Source of the DNA: Piscinibacter sp047602365
Lineage (GTDB): Bacteria > Pseudomonadota > Gammaproteobacteria > Burkholderiales > Burkholderiaceae_C
Assembly (NCBI GenBank): GCA_047602365.1
Contig: JASGHM010000002.1
Span: 2,507,708 to 2,571,707 of the forward strand
Reading direction: 5' to 3'
DNA: 64,000 nt
The translations under genes were made by a program, and so were the position numbers. This document shows positions 9,256-17,604 of this stretch, one piece after another (position 1 is the stretch's first letter; every line of letters begins with the position of its first letter). Under the pieces are notes generated by a model. The model made no database searches. It had not been told where the DNA came from and saw only the letters and a list, made by a program, of their open reading frames with translations.

Positions 9256-10043
9256 TCGTGCAGCTTGTCGGCCGCCGACGAGATGCCGCGCGCTGCCGGC
9301 GAGCCGGGTTGCAGTTCGAGCAGCAGGCGGCGTTTCTGCACCGCCTCGCGCACCGCGGAATCGATCGGGATCTCGCCCACCAAGTCGAGCTTGAAGGGTT
9401 GCGCCGGCTCCTGCATCAGCGGCGTCACGTAGCGGTCGACCACCTGCTGCAGCTGGCCGCGAATCACGCGGCCCTCGCCGAGCCGGCCGACCTGGTTGAC
9501 CAGCAGCCGCACCGCCTGGCGGTTCTGCTGCGTGGCCAGCACCTTGATCGTCGCGTAGGCGTCGGTCAGCGAGGTCGGCTCGGGCGTGGCCACCACCAGC
9601 ACCTCGCTGGCCAGCGACACCGCGTACAGCACAACGTCGGAGATGCCGGCGCCGGTGTCGAGGATGATGCGGTCGAAGCGCGGCGCCACGGTCTCGATCA
9701 CCTCGAGCAGCTTCTCGCTGACCTCGGGCGTCAGCCGCGAGTACTCGACCAGCCCGGAGCCGGCCAGCAGCACCGAGAAGCCGCCGGGTGCCGGCAGCAC
9801 CGCCTGCTCGAGCGTCGCCTTGCCGGTGAAGACGTCGTGCAGCGTGATCTTCGGGAACAGGTTGAGCACCACGTCGAGGTTGGCCAGCCCCAGGTCGGCG
9901 TCGAGCACCAGCACACGCTCGCCACGCTGCGCCAGTGCCGCCGCCAGGTTGGCCGAGACGAAGGTCTTGCCCACGCCGCCCTTGCCGCTGGTGACGGCGA
10001 GGATGCGTGCGCGCGGCGGCGTCGTTCGCTCCGGGGTGCTCAT
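9252..10043 (-). CDS. MinD/FlhG-family P-loop ATPase
   Basis: This 263-residue protein has the deviant Walker A SGKGGVGKTF near the N-terminus, VLVLDADLGLANLDV, and IILDTGAGISDVV as Walker B. The NPxK/DLGLAN features fit the FlhG (YlxH/FleN) branch that sets flagellar number, rather than chromosomal ParA. No partner flhF or minE is seen in the window. It sits between a GGDEF gene and a globin gene, overlapping both by ATGA, and near che genes, which favours a motility role. Confidence 0.85.
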   Translation of the reverse strand: MSTPERTTPPRARILAVTSGKGGVGKTFVSANLAAALAQRGERVLVLDADLGLANLDVVLNLFPKITLHDVFTGKATLEQAVLPAPGGFSVLLAGSGLVEYSRLTPEVSEKLLEVIETVAPRFDRIILDTGAGISDVVLYAVSLASEVLVVATPEPTSLTDAYATIKVLATQQNRQAVRLLVNQVGRLGEGRVIRGQLQQVVDRYVTPLMQEPAQPFKLDLVGEIPIDSAVREAVQKRRLLLELQPGSPAARGISSAADKLHE

Positions 10044-10768
10044 TCGAGATCCTGAAATTGGGAGTGACCGAAGAGCAGGCCCTTCTCCTCGGCGCTGACG
10101 TGGGACACCGGCGGCATCTCCAGGCAGGCCCGGTTGCGGCCCTCGCTCTTGGCGCGGTAGAGCTGCTGGTCGGCACGCTCGACCCACAGCGGCGCCGACG
10201 AGCGCACCCACTGCGGCGCGAAGGCACCGCCGATGCTGACGGTGACGCTGATGTCGACCCCCGGCGCGATGGTGACCGAGCGGGCCTGCACCTTGTTGCG
10301 CACCCGCTCGGCCACGGTCTGGCCGAAGGCAGGCGGGCAGTTGGGCAGGATCATCGCGAACTCCTCGCCGCCGAAGCGCGCCACCGTGTCCATCGGCCGG
10401 ATGCAGTCGTGCAGCGCCCGGCCGACGGCGCGCAGCACCTCGTCGCCTGCCGGGTGGCCGTGGGTGTCGTTGACCTTCTTGAAGTGATCGATGTCGATCA
10501 TCAGCACCAGCGCCGGTTCACCGGCGCGGGCGACACGGTCGATCTCGCGCGCCATCGCCAGCTCGAACTGGCGGCGGTTCGCCAGCCCGGTCAGCGCGTC
10601 GCGGCTGGACAGGTCGCACAGCCCGTCGAGCACCGCCTGCAGCCAGCCGGCCGGGTCGGTCAGCCGGGTGTCGGGCAGCACCACGCCCGACTGCTCCAGC
10701 AGTTGCATGGCCACGTCCAGGCGCAGCGAGGCGCCCTTGGGGCTGGCGGGGGGAGTGGGAGCGTCCAA
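10040..10768 (-). CDS. Diguanylate cyclase (GGDEF domain)
   Basis: The C-terminal 165 residues are a full GGDEF domain: DALTGLANRR, DIDHFKKVND, the active site GGEEF and the product-inhibition site RPMD five residues upstream. It should make cyclic di-GMP in the cytoplasm. The roughly 75-residue N-terminal part has no recognised sensor and no membrane segment. The listed start is a TTG without a ribosome site; an ATG at 10708 (MQLLEQSGVV) is an alternative. The stop overlaps the ATPase gene start. Confidence 0.88.
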   Translation of the reverse strand: MDAPTPPASPKGASLRLDVAMQLLEQSGVVLPDTRLTDPAGWLQAVLDGLCDLSSRDALTGLANRRQFELAMAREIDRVARAGEPALVLMIDIDHFKKVNDTHGHPAGDEVLRAVGRALHDCIRPMDTVARFGGEEFAMILPNCPPAFGQTVAERVRNKVQARSVTIAPGVDISVTVSIGGAFAPQWVRSSAPLWVERADQQLYRAKSEGRNRACLEMPPVSHVSAEEKGLLFGHSQFQDLE

Positions 10769-10871
10769 GTCGTGGCGGGCGGCTTTCGGTCCAGTCTAGC
10801 AGCCGCCCCCCGGGCCGATGCCGCGAAATGACCGCGTTTGACGTGTCTCATCGTGTCTGACGCGCACAGGC

Positions 10872-10898
10872 TCAAGGCACGCAGCGGCGCGTCGATAA
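10872..10898 (+). promoter_or_regulatory. Candidate sigma-28 (FliA) promoter for cheR
   Basis: TCAAGGCA, then 11 bases, then GTCGATAA compares with the FliA consensus TAAAGTTT-N11-GCCGATAA. The -10 matches 7 of 8 with exact spacing, but the -35 matches only 4 of 8. It ends 60 bases upstream of the cheR ATG and fits flagellar-class chemotaxis expression. Confidence 0.55.
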
Positions 10899-10958
10899 CC
10901 CGGGGAACCATGCCACCCGTGCCCATCGGCCCGGGTGAGTTGCACCACGGGAGACCCG

Positions 10959-11834
10959 ATGACCGCCCTCGCTGCCGCCTCGCCCCGGCCCGCCCCGGCC
11001 GGCGCCTCTGCCAGCGCTCCGGACCAGGAGTTCAGCTTCGGCCAGGCCGACTTCGAGCGCGTCCGGGCGCTGATCTACCAGCGTGCCGGCATCAGCCTGC
11101 ACGCCGGCAAGCAGGCGATGGTCTACAGCCGCCTGTCGCGCCGCCTGCGCGAGATGGGGCATCGCAGCTTCGGCAGCTACCTGCAGTGGCTGGAGACCAA
11201 CATCGGTGCCAGCGGCGAATCGGAGTGGCAGGAGTTCATCAACTGCCTGACCACCAACCTGACGGCCTTCTTCCGTGAAGAACATCACTTCCACGCGCTG
11301 GCCGACGACCTGAAGGCACGTGGCACGAACAGCCCGCGCATCTGGTGCAACGCCGCATCGACCGGCGAGGAACCCTACTCGATCGCGATGACCGTGGCCG
11401 AGACACTGGGCGCCAGCAGCGGCGCGAAGATCGTGGCCAGCGACATCGACACCAAGGTGCTGGCCACCGCGGCGCGCGGCGTCTACCCGTCCGACTCGCG
11501 CGGGCTGTCGCCCGAGCGGCTGCGCCGCCACTGCCTGCGCGGCACCGGCGCGAACTCGGGCTTCATGCGCATCCGCCCGGAGCTGGCCAAGTTGATCGAG
11601 TTCCGCACCCACAACCTGATGGCGGCGCAATGGTCGCTGGGCGAACCGTTCGACTTCGTGTTCTGCCGCAACGTGATGATCTACTTCGACGCGCCGACAC
11701 AGCGCCGCGTGCTCGAGCGCATCCATGCGGTGATGAAGCCCAAGGGCCTGCTCTACGTCGGCCACTCGGAGAACTTCTCCGACTCGCGCGAGCTGTTCCG
11801 GCTGCGCGGCAAGACCATCTACGAGCGCGTCTGA
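10959..11834 (+). CDS. cheR: Chemotaxis protein methyltransferase
   Basis: This 291-residue SAM-dependent enzyme methylates glutamates on chemoreceptors. After a low-complexity Ala/Pro-rich N-terminus, residues 25-90 form the helical receptor-binding domain. The catalytic domain contains WCNAASTGEEPYSIAM (SAM site) and FDFVFCRNVMIYFD. The NLTAFFREEHHF stretch is typical. The ATG at 10959 has GGGAGA upstream; a TTG at 10935 is less likely. It is first in cheR-cheD-cheB, with a chemoreceptor elsewhere in the window. Confidence 0.95.
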   Translation: MTALAAASPRPAPAGASASAPDQEFSFGQADFERVRALIYQRAGISLHAGKQAMVYSRLSRRLREMGHRSFGSYLQWLETNIGASGESEWQEFINCLTTNLTAFFREEHHFHALADDLKARGTNSPRIWCNAASTGEEPYSIAMTVAETLGASSGAKIVASDIDTKVLATAARGVYPSDSRGLSPERLRRHCLRGTGANSGFMRIRPELAKLIEFRTHNLMAAQWSLGEPFDFVFCRNVMIYFDAPTQRRVLERIHAVMKPKGLLYVGHSENFSDSRELFRLRGKTIYERV

Positions 11835-11847
11835 ACGCCCCTGCACC

Positions 11848-12501
11848 ATGGCCCTCGCCTCCAGCATCACCACCCCGCCCGCCTCGCGCCTGGCCAAGCT
11901 CAAGGCCGAGCCGCGCAAGCCCGGCGAGGCCTCGTTCTTCTTCTACGACGCGCACTTCAAGAACGACGCCGTCAAGATCCTGCCCGGCGAGTACTTCGTG
12001 CACGACGAGGACATCCTGGTGATGACCACGCTGGGCTCGTGCATCGCCGCCTGCCTGTGGGATCGCAACGCCCACATCGGCGGCATGAACCACTTCATGC
12101 TGCCCGACGGCGGCAGCGGCTCGCTGGACAGCGGCCGCTACGGCTCCTACGCGATGGAACTGCTGATCAACGAGCTGCTCAAGCGCGGCGCGACCCGCTC
12201 GACGCTGGAGGCCAAGGTGTTCGGCGGCGGCCAGGTGATCAGCGGCATGAGCACGATGAACGTCGGCGAGCGCAACACCAGCTTCGTGATGGACTACCTG
12301 CGCACCGAGCGCATCCCGGTGGTCTCCAAGGACGTGATGGAGATCTACCCGCGCAAGGTCTGCTTCCTGCCGCACAGCGGCAAGGCGATGGTCAAGCGCC
12401 TGTCGCCGGCCAACCCCGAGGCGCTGGTGGCGCAGGACCGCGCCGCCGCGCAGAAGGTGGTGCCGCCGTCCAGCGGCGCCGGCTCGGTCGACCTGTTCTG
12501 A
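11848..12501 (+). CDS. cheD: Chemoreceptor glutamine deamidase
   Basis: The 217-residue protein has the CheD catalytic Cys in TTLGSCIAACLWD and His in GGMNHFMLPDGG, plus the conserved KVFGGGQVISGMS. It deamidates specific receptor glutamines and so sets the sites that CheR and CheB modify. The ATG lies 13 bases after cheR, and cheB follows 31 bases downstream, so it is an adaptation-enzyme operon. The C-terminal 25 residues are Ala/Pro-rich and probably flexible. Confidence 0.95.
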   Translation: MALASSITTPPASRLAKLKAEPRKPGEASFFFYDAHFKNDAVKILPGEYFVHDEDILVMTTLGSCIAACLWDRNAHIGGMNHFMLPDGGSGSLDSGRYGSYAMELLINELLKRGATRSTLEAKVFGGGQVISGMSTMNVGERNTSFVMDYLRTERIPVVSKDVMEIYPRKVCFLPHSGKAMVKRLSPANPEALVAQDRAAAQKVVPPSSGAGSVDLF

Positions 12502-12532
12502 CGCGCGCGACGACAACAAGGAGACAGAACTC

Positions 12533-13627
12533 ATGGCCAAGACACGCGTGGTGGTGGTCGACGACTCGGCCCTGGTGCGCAGCCTGCTGTCGGAGATCAT
12601 CAACCGGCAGCCGGACATGGAGTGCGTCGGCGCCGCCGCCGACCCGCTGATCGCACGCGAGATGATCCGCAACACCAACCCGGACGTGATCACGCTGGAC
12701 GTCGAGATGCCGCGCATGGACGGCATCGACTTCCTCGGCAAGCTGATGCGTCTGCGGCCGACGCCGGTGGTGATGGTGTCGACGCTGACCGAACGGGGTG
12801 CCGACGTGACGCTGCGCGCGCTGGAGCTCGGCGCGGTGGACTTCGTCGCCAAGCCGAAGATCGGTGTCTCCGACGGGCTGAAGCAACTCGCCGAGGAGAT
12901 CACCGACAAGGTGCGCATCGCCTCGAAGGCGCACCTGCGCCGGCTGGCCACGCCGGTGGCCGGCCCGGCCGCCGGCGGCGAAGCCACGCCGCACAAGCCG
13001 GCACCGGTGGCCAGCCTCGGGCGGCTGTCGACCGAGAAGATCGTCTTCATCGGCGCCTCCACCGGCGGCACCGAGGCGACCAAGGAAGTGCTGATGCAGC
13101 TGCCGCCGGACTCGCCGGCGGTGATGATCACGCAGCACATGCCGCCGGGCTTCACGAAGAGCTACGCGGCGCGGCTGGACGGCCTGTGCCGCATCCGCGT
13201 CGCCGAGGCACGCGACGGCGAGCGGGTGCTGCCCGGCCATGCCTACATCGCGCCGGGTGGCCACCACCTCAGCGTCGAGCGCAGCGGCGCCAACTACATC
13301 GCCCGCGTGCAGGTCGGCGAGCCGGTCAACCGCCACATGCCCTCGGTCGAGGTGCTGTTCAAGTCGGCCGCGCGCGTGGTGGGCCCGAACGCGCTGGGCA
13401 TCATGCTCACCGGCATGGGCGCCGACGGCGCCAAGGCGATGCGCGAGATGCGCGACGCCGGCAGCTACAACTTCGTGCAGGACGAGGCGAGCTGCGTCGT
13501 CTTCGGCATGCCACGCGAGGCCATCGGCCACGGCGCAGCGAACGAGGTGCTGCCGCTGACGCAGATCGCCGGCAAGCTGATCGAACGGCTGCGCAGCACC
13601 TCGGGCATGTCGATCAACCGGGTCTGA
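12533..13627 (+). CDS. cheB: Protein-glutamate methylesterase, chemotaxis response regulator
   Basis: The 364-residue CheB has a receiver domain (residues 1-125, phosphorylated Asp in DVITLDVEMPRMDG) and a linker. Its methylesterase domain from about residue 165 has catalytic Ser in GASTGGTEA, His in TQHMP and Asp in TGMGADGA. It removes methyl groups added by CheR. The start is well placed, with AAGGAG ahead of ATG 12533. No cheA, cheW or cheY is in the window. Confidence 0.96.
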   Translation: MAKTRVVVVDDSALVRSLLSEIINRQPDMECVGAAADPLIAREMIRNTNPDVITLDVEMPRMDGIDFLGKLMRLRPTPVVMVSTLTERGADVTLRALELGAVDFVAKPKIGVSDGLKQLAEEITDKVRIASKAHLRRLATPVAGPAAGGEATPHKPAPVASLGRLSTEKIVFIGASTGGTEATKEVLMQLPPDSPAVMITQHMPPGFTKSYAARLDGLCRIRVAEARDGERVLPGHAYIAPGGHHLSVERSGANYIARVQVGEPVNRHMPSVEVLFKSAARVVGPNALGIMLTGMGADGAKAMREMRDAGSYNFVQDEASCVVFGMPREAIGHGAANEVLPLTQIAGKLIERLRSTSGMSINRV

Positions 13628-13646
13628 CCCGGTCGCCGGCCGGCTT

Positions 13647-13910
13647 TCAGTAGAAGCGGCCCAGGCCGCCGCGCGCATCCAGCCGGTCCGGCGACGTGCC
13701 GCGCTCGCGCTGCTCGCGACGGGCACGCGCCTCTTCCTGCATCCACAGCGGCATGCCCATGTCGCGCAGCGTCGCCTCGTCGAGGTCCAGCGCGTCCTGC
13801 AGCTCGCGGCGTTCGTTCCAGCGCCGGCGCAGCGTGCGCCAGGCATCGCCCAGCGCGTCCAGCGCGCGGGTCGTCCAGGGGCGTTGCAGCGGGATCGTCG
13901 TGCAGTTCAT
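13647..13910 (-). CDS. DUF1127 small basic protein
   Basis: This 87-residue Arg-rich protein contains the DUF1127 core (WRTLRRRWNERRELQDALDLDEATLRDMGM), a short domain found in small proteobacterial proteins, some of them RNA-binding. The ATG at 13910 has AAGGAG upstream. It is divergent from a LysR-type gene, a frequent pairing for DUF1127 genes, with a palindromic operator between them. The C-terminal extension (ARARREQRERGTSPDRLDA) is variable in the family. Confidence 0.85.
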   Translation of the reverse strand: MNCTTIPLQRPWTTRALDALGDAWRTLRRRWNERRELQDALDLDEATLRDMGMPLWMQEEARARREQRERGTSPDRLDARGGLGRFY

Positions 13911-13980
13911 GGTGGGCTCCTTGGCTTGGGTGCTGGTAAGCGTATGACACCAACGGCCACGATGGAATTGATTTGTTCCG

Positions 13981-14013
13981 GCCATTTTGGTCAGCTATGC
14001 TTACCAAAATGGC
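13981..14013. promoter_or_regulatory. Palindromic LysR-type operator over the regulator's start codon
   Basis: GCCATTTTGGT (13981-13991) and ACCAAAATGGC (14003-14013) are perfect 11-bp inverted repeats separated by 11 bases, with the T-N11-A core of LysR sites. The palindrome covers both possible start codons of the LysR gene (13997 and 14009). Confidence 0.75.
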
Positions 14014-14971
14014 CCGCCTGCCGCTGCACACCCTGCCCACCTTCCGCACTGTCGCGAAGCTCGCCAACCTGCGTGCCGCAGCCGAGGAACTGCACCTGAC
14101 GCACAGCGCGGTGAGCCAGCAGATCCGCCTGCTCGAGGAGCAGATCGGCTTCCAGCTGTTCGACCGCAGCGGCCGGCGCGTGGCGCTCAACGCCGCCGGG
14201 GCCGCGCTGCTGCGCGGGGTCGAAGCGGCGCTCGATCAGGTCGACGAGGGCCTGCGCGCCGCGCGTGCCGCCAGCGCAGGCAGCGGTGACGACACGCTGC
14301 GCGTCAGTACCCTGCCCTCGTTCGCGCAGCGCTGGCTGCTGCCGCGCATGGCGGCCTGGCGCGAGCGGCACCCGCAGATCGCACTGGACCTGCACACCTC
14401 GCAGCAACTGGTCGACCTGGCGCGCGACGGCTTCCATGCCGCGCTGCGCACCGGCGCCGGGCCGTGGCGCGGGCTGGAGGCCGAGCAGCTGCTCGATTCG
14501 AACTGGATCGTCGTCGCCTCGCCGGCGCGGGCGCGCCGGCTGCGCGATGCGCCGGCGGCCGCGCTGGCCGGCGAGCCGCTGCTCGGCGACGGCACGCTGT
14601 GGCAGCGCTGGTTCGAACAGGCCGGACACCGCACGCGCGTCAAGCCGGTGGCCGAGTTCAACGACGGCGGGCTGATGCTGCAGGCGGCCGAGCAGGACCT
14701 CGGCCTGGCGCTGATCCGCGAGGTGCTGGCCGCCGACGCGCTGCTCGACGGGCGGCTCGTCCGCCTGTCGGCGATCGCGCTGGACGATCCGGACACGCAC
14801 CCGTACTGGCTGGTCTACCCGCCGGCGCTGGCGCAGTGGCCGCCGCTGCTGGCCTTCCGCCACTGGCTGCGCGAGCAGCTCACGGCGCCGGCAGGAACAG
14901 CGACTGCAGGTCCGACAGGAAGTCGAAACCGCGCGGCGTCGGGCGCAGCCAGGAAGCGTCGCGCTCGATGA
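13997..14971 (+). CDS. LysR-family transcriptional regulator (GcvA-like)
   Basis: The N-terminal winged helix (LPTFRTVAKLANLRAAAEELHLTHSAVSQQI) and a periplasmic-binding-like effector domain are complete. The GcvA-like features are RWLLPRMAAWRERHPQI and GLALIREVL. ATG 13997 lies inside the operator; ATG 14009 (MARLPLH) is equally plausible. The natural LysR end would be near LREQL (about 14880). The last roughly 30 Ala/Arg-rich residues overlap the convergent hemW gene by 92 bases and may be a recent extension. It likely controls itself and the divergent DUF1127 gene. Confidence 0.9.
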   Translation: MLTKMARLPLHTLPTFRTVAKLANLRAAAEELHLTHSAVSQQIRLLEEQIGFQLFDRSGRRVALNAAGAALLRGVEAALDQVDEGLRAARAASAGSGDDTLRVSTLPSFAQRWLLPRMAAWRERHPQIALDLHTSQQLVDLARDGFHAALRTGAGPWRGLEAEQLLDSNWIVVASPARARRLRDAPAAALAGEPLLGDGTLWQRWFEQAGHRTRVKPVAEFNDGGLMLQAAEQDLGLALIREVLAADALLDGRLVRLSAIALDDPDTHPYWLVYPPALAQWPPLLAFRHWLREQLTAPAGTATAGPTGSRNRAASGAARKRRAR

Positions 14972-16136
14972 GGCCGCGTCGTTCGGCCTCGGCCAGCGGC
15001 GCCGCGATGGCCGACAGCGGCAGGCCGGTGCGCTCGCCGAAACGCGTGATCTCGACACCTTCGCGCAGGCGCAGCGCGTTGAGCATGAACTCGAAGGGCA
15101 GCGCGCGGCGCGCCACCTCCTCGTCGTTGGAGATCGCCTGCCCGGCCAGCGCCTGGGCCATGTAGGTGGCCGGGTCGCGCCAGCGCACCTGGCGCACCAC
15201 GCGGTGCGGGAAGCTCAGCTTGCCGTGTGCGCCGGCACCGATGCCGAGGTAGTCGCCGAACTGCCAGTAGTTCAGGTTGTGCACGCAGCGCGAGCCCGGC
15301 TTCGCGAAGGCCGACACCTCGTAGCGTTCCAGTCCCTGCGCAGCGGTGCGTTCGCCGATCAGGTCCAGCATGTCGGAGGACAGGTCGTCGTCGGGCAAGC
15401 CCGGCGGGGGTGTCTTCGCGAACAACGTGTTCGGTTCGATCGTCAGGTGGTAGATCGACAGGTGCGGCGGCGCGAAGGCCAGCGCGGTTTCGAGTTCCTG
15501 CCGCAAGTCCGCCAGCGTCTGACCCGGCAGCGCATACATCAGGTCGAGGTTGAAGCTGTCGAAGCAGCGTGCCGCCTCCTCCAGCGCGGCTCTCGCCTGC
15601 GCCGCATCGTGCACACGGCCGAGCGTGCGCAGGCGCTGGTCGTCGAAGCTCTGCACGCCGACCGACAGGCGCGTCACGCCGGCCTCGCGGTAGGCGCGGA
15701 AGCGGTCGCGCTCGAAGGTGCCGGGGTTGGCCTCCAGCGTGATCTCGGCGCCGGGTTCCAGCGGCAGGCGGGCGCGGATATCGGCGATCAGCGTCGCGAC
15801 AGCATCGGGCGAGAACAGGCTGGGCGTGCCGCCGCCGATGAACACGCTGATCACGCGCCGCCCCCAAACGAAGGGCAGCGCGGCCTCGAGGTCGGCGCGC
15901 AGCGCGACCAGGTAGCGCTGTTCGGGCGGCGCGCCGTCCTCGTCTCCAGTCCCCCGCCACTCATGCGAGTTGAAGTCGCAGTAGGGGCACTTCTTCAGGC
16001 ACCAGGGCAGGTGCACGTACAGCGACAGCGGCGGCAGCGCAGCCAGCGACAGCGTGCCCAGCCGGGTGTAGCGCGCGAGGCGGTCGGCCGCCGACTCCCC
16101 CTCGGCCAGCGCGGGCCGGATCGGAATCTCAGCCAA
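14880..16136 (-). CDS. hemW: HemW / coproporphyrinogen III oxidase-like radical SAM protein
   Basis: This 418-residue protein has the radical-SAM motif CLKKCPYCDFNSH near residue 45, IGGGTPSLF, and the HemW-type C-terminal domain. It lies in the rph-rdgB-hemW order usual for the heme chaperone HemW rather than for true HemN. HemW delivers heme to respiratory enzymes. The only in-frame start is a TTG at 16136 overlapping the rdgB stop by 8 bases, so the exact N-terminus is uncertain. Confidence 0.9.
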   Translation of the reverse strand: MAEIPIRPALAEGESAADRLARYTRLGTLSLAALPPLSLYVHLPWCLKKCPYCDFNSHEWRGTGDEDGAPPEQRYLVALRADLEAALPFVWGRRVISVFIGGGTPSLFSPDAVATLIADIRARLPLEPGAEITLEANPGTFERDRFRAYREAGVTRLSVGVQSFDDQRLRTLGRVHDAAQARAALEEAARCFDSFNLDLMYALPGQTLADLRQELETALAFAPPHLSIYHLTIEPNTLFAKTPPPGLPDDDLSSDMLDLIGERTAAQGLERYEVSAFAKPGSRCVHNLNYWQFGDYLGIGAGAHGKLSFPHRVVRQVRWRDPATYMAQALAGQAISNDEEVARRALPFEFMLNALRLREGVEITRFGERTGLPLSAIAAPLAEAERRGLIERDASWLRPTPRGFDFLSDLQSLFLPAP

Positions 16137-16758
16137 GGTGCCAGGCCTCGCGCATCAGCGTGAGCATCTGCGCCGCGGCCAGCGCACGGTGGCTGTGCGT
16201 GTTCTTCGTCGCCGCGTCCAGTTCGGCGACGCTCGTCGCCAGTGCCGGGATGAACATCAGCGGGTCGTAGCCGAAGCCGCCGGCACCGCGCGGCGCCGTG
16301 AGGATCTCGCCGTGCCAGCGACCGACCGCGACCAGCGGCTCCGGGTCGTCGGCCGAACGCAGTGCGACCAGCGTGCTGACGAACTTCGCACGTCGATCGG
16401 CCACGCCGGCGAGACGCTGCAGCAGCAGCGTGTTGTTGGCCTGGTCCTGGACCTGCCGCTGCGCCTCGCGTTCCCCCGGCGCCAGCACGACGGGCGCGAA
16501 GTGCGCCGAGGCGACACCCGGCGCGCCGCCCAGCGCATCGACGCACAGGCCCGAGTCGTCGGCGATCGCCGCGCCGCCGGTGGCACGCGCCGCATGGCGC
16601 GCCTTGGCCAGCGCGTTCTCGATGAAGGTGTGGTGCGGCTCTTCGGCCTCGGCAACGCCGAGCGTGCCTTGCGCGACGATGTCCAGCGGCAGCACGGCGA
16701 ACAGCGCCTTCAGCTCGCCGAGCTTCTTGGCGTTGTTGGAGGCAAGCACCAGGCGCAT
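16129..16758 (-). CDS. rdgB: XTP/dITP diphosphohydrolase
   Basis: This 209-residue housecleaning enzyme hydrolyses non-canonical purine triphosphates (ITP, XTP), keeping them out of DNA. The Ham1-fold signature LASNNAKKLGELKALF opens the protein. Catalytic DDSGLCVDALGGAPGV and GFGYDPLMFIP follow, and TKNTHSHRALA ends it. It lies downstream of rph and overlaps hemW, a standard gene order. Length is normal. Confidence 0.95.
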   Translation of the reverse strand: MRLVLASNNAKKLGELKALFAVLPLDIVAQGTLGVAEAEEPHHTFIENALAKARHAARATGGAAIADDSGLCVDALGGAPGVASAHFAPVVLAPGEREAQRQVQDQANNTLLLQRLAGVADRRAKFVSTLVALRSADDPEPLVAVGRWHGEILTAPRGAGGFGYDPLMFIPALATSVAELDAATKNTHSHRALAAAQMLTLMREAWHLG

Positions 16759-16791
16759 CAGCGGCGCCCGGCCGTTCCGAAGCCGCTGAAC

Positions 16792-16830
16792 ACCCCCTCG
16801 GGGGGCAGCGAACGAAGTGAGCGTGGGGGC
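16792..16830. repeat. Short interspersed palindromic repeat
   Basis: The element reads ACCCCCTCGGGGGGCAGCGA at its left end and closes with GAGCGTGGGGGC. Both C5/G-run hairpin pairings are possible, inside the left part and between the two ends. From memory, closely similar elements recur between genes in many Burkholderiales genomes; no second copy was found in this window. It lies in the rph-rdgB gap and may act on the shared transcript. Confidence 0.55.
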
Positions 16831-16842
16831 ATCGTTCCGACC

Positions 16843-17568
16843 TCAGGCGCCCAGCGCCGCCTTCTGCGCCAGCACCAGCTCGCGGATGCCCTTGTCGGCC
16901 AGCGCCAGCAGCTTCGCCATTTCGGCGTGCGTGAACGGCACGCCCTCGGCGGTGCCCTGCACCTCGACGTAGCCGCCCTCGGAGGTCATCACCACGTTCA
17001 TGTCGGTGTCGCAGGCCGAGTCCTCGACGTATTCGAGGTCGAGCAGCGGCGTGCCCTCGACGATGCCCACCGACACCGCGGCGACGAAGCTGCGGATCGG
17101 CGAGGCGGGGATCCTGCCCTGGGACAGCAGCCAGCTCACCGCATCGTGCGCGGCGACGAAGGCGCCGGTGATCGCCGCGGTGCGCGTGCCGCCATCGGCC
17201 TGCAGTACGTCGCAGTCCAGCGAGATGGTGCGCTCGCCCAGTGCCTTCAGGTCGAACACGCTGCGCATCGAGCGGCCGATCAGGCGCTGGATCTCCTGCG
17301 TGCGGCCGCTCTGCTTGCCCTTGGCCGCCTCGCGGTCGCTGCGCGTGTGGGTGGCGCGCGGCAGCATGCCGTACTCGGCGGTCACCCAGCCCTCGCCGGA
17401 GCCGCGCTTGTGCGGCGGCACCTTCTCCTCGACCGAGGCGGTGCAAAGCACTTTCGTGTCGCCGAAGGCGACCAGCACCGCGCCCTCGGCGTGGCGGGTG
17501 TAGTGGCGGGTCAGGGTGACCGGGCGCAGCGCATCGGCGGCGCGCTCATGGGTGCGATGGAAGCTCAT
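16843..17568 (-). CDS. rph: Ribonuclease PH
   Basis: The 241-residue 3'-5' phosphorolytic exoribonuclease trims tRNA 3' ends. It shows SGEGWVTAEYGMLPRATHTR, SDREAAKGKQSGRTQEIQRLIGR and DCDVLQADGGTRTAAITG, the phosphate- and RNA-binding signatures. ATG 17568 (MSFHRTH) is preferred; an upstream in-frame GTG at 17583 is possible. It is first in rph-rdgB-hemW. Confidence 0.95.
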   Translation of the reverse strand: MSFHRTHERAADALRPVTLTRHYTRHAEGAVLVAFGDTKVLCTASVEEKVPPHKRGSGEGWVTAEYGMLPRATHTRSDREAAKGKQSGRTQEIQRLIGRSMRSVFDLKALGERTISLDCDVLQADGGTRTAAITGAFVAAHDAVSWLLSQGRIPASPIRSFVAAVSVGIVEGTPLLDLEYVEDSACDTDMNVVMTSEGGYVEVQGTAEGVPFTHAEMAKLLALADKGIRELVLAQKAALGA

Positions 17569-17604
17569 GGCCGTATTGTCCACGGCCGCCCGGCCGGCCG
17601 GCGC

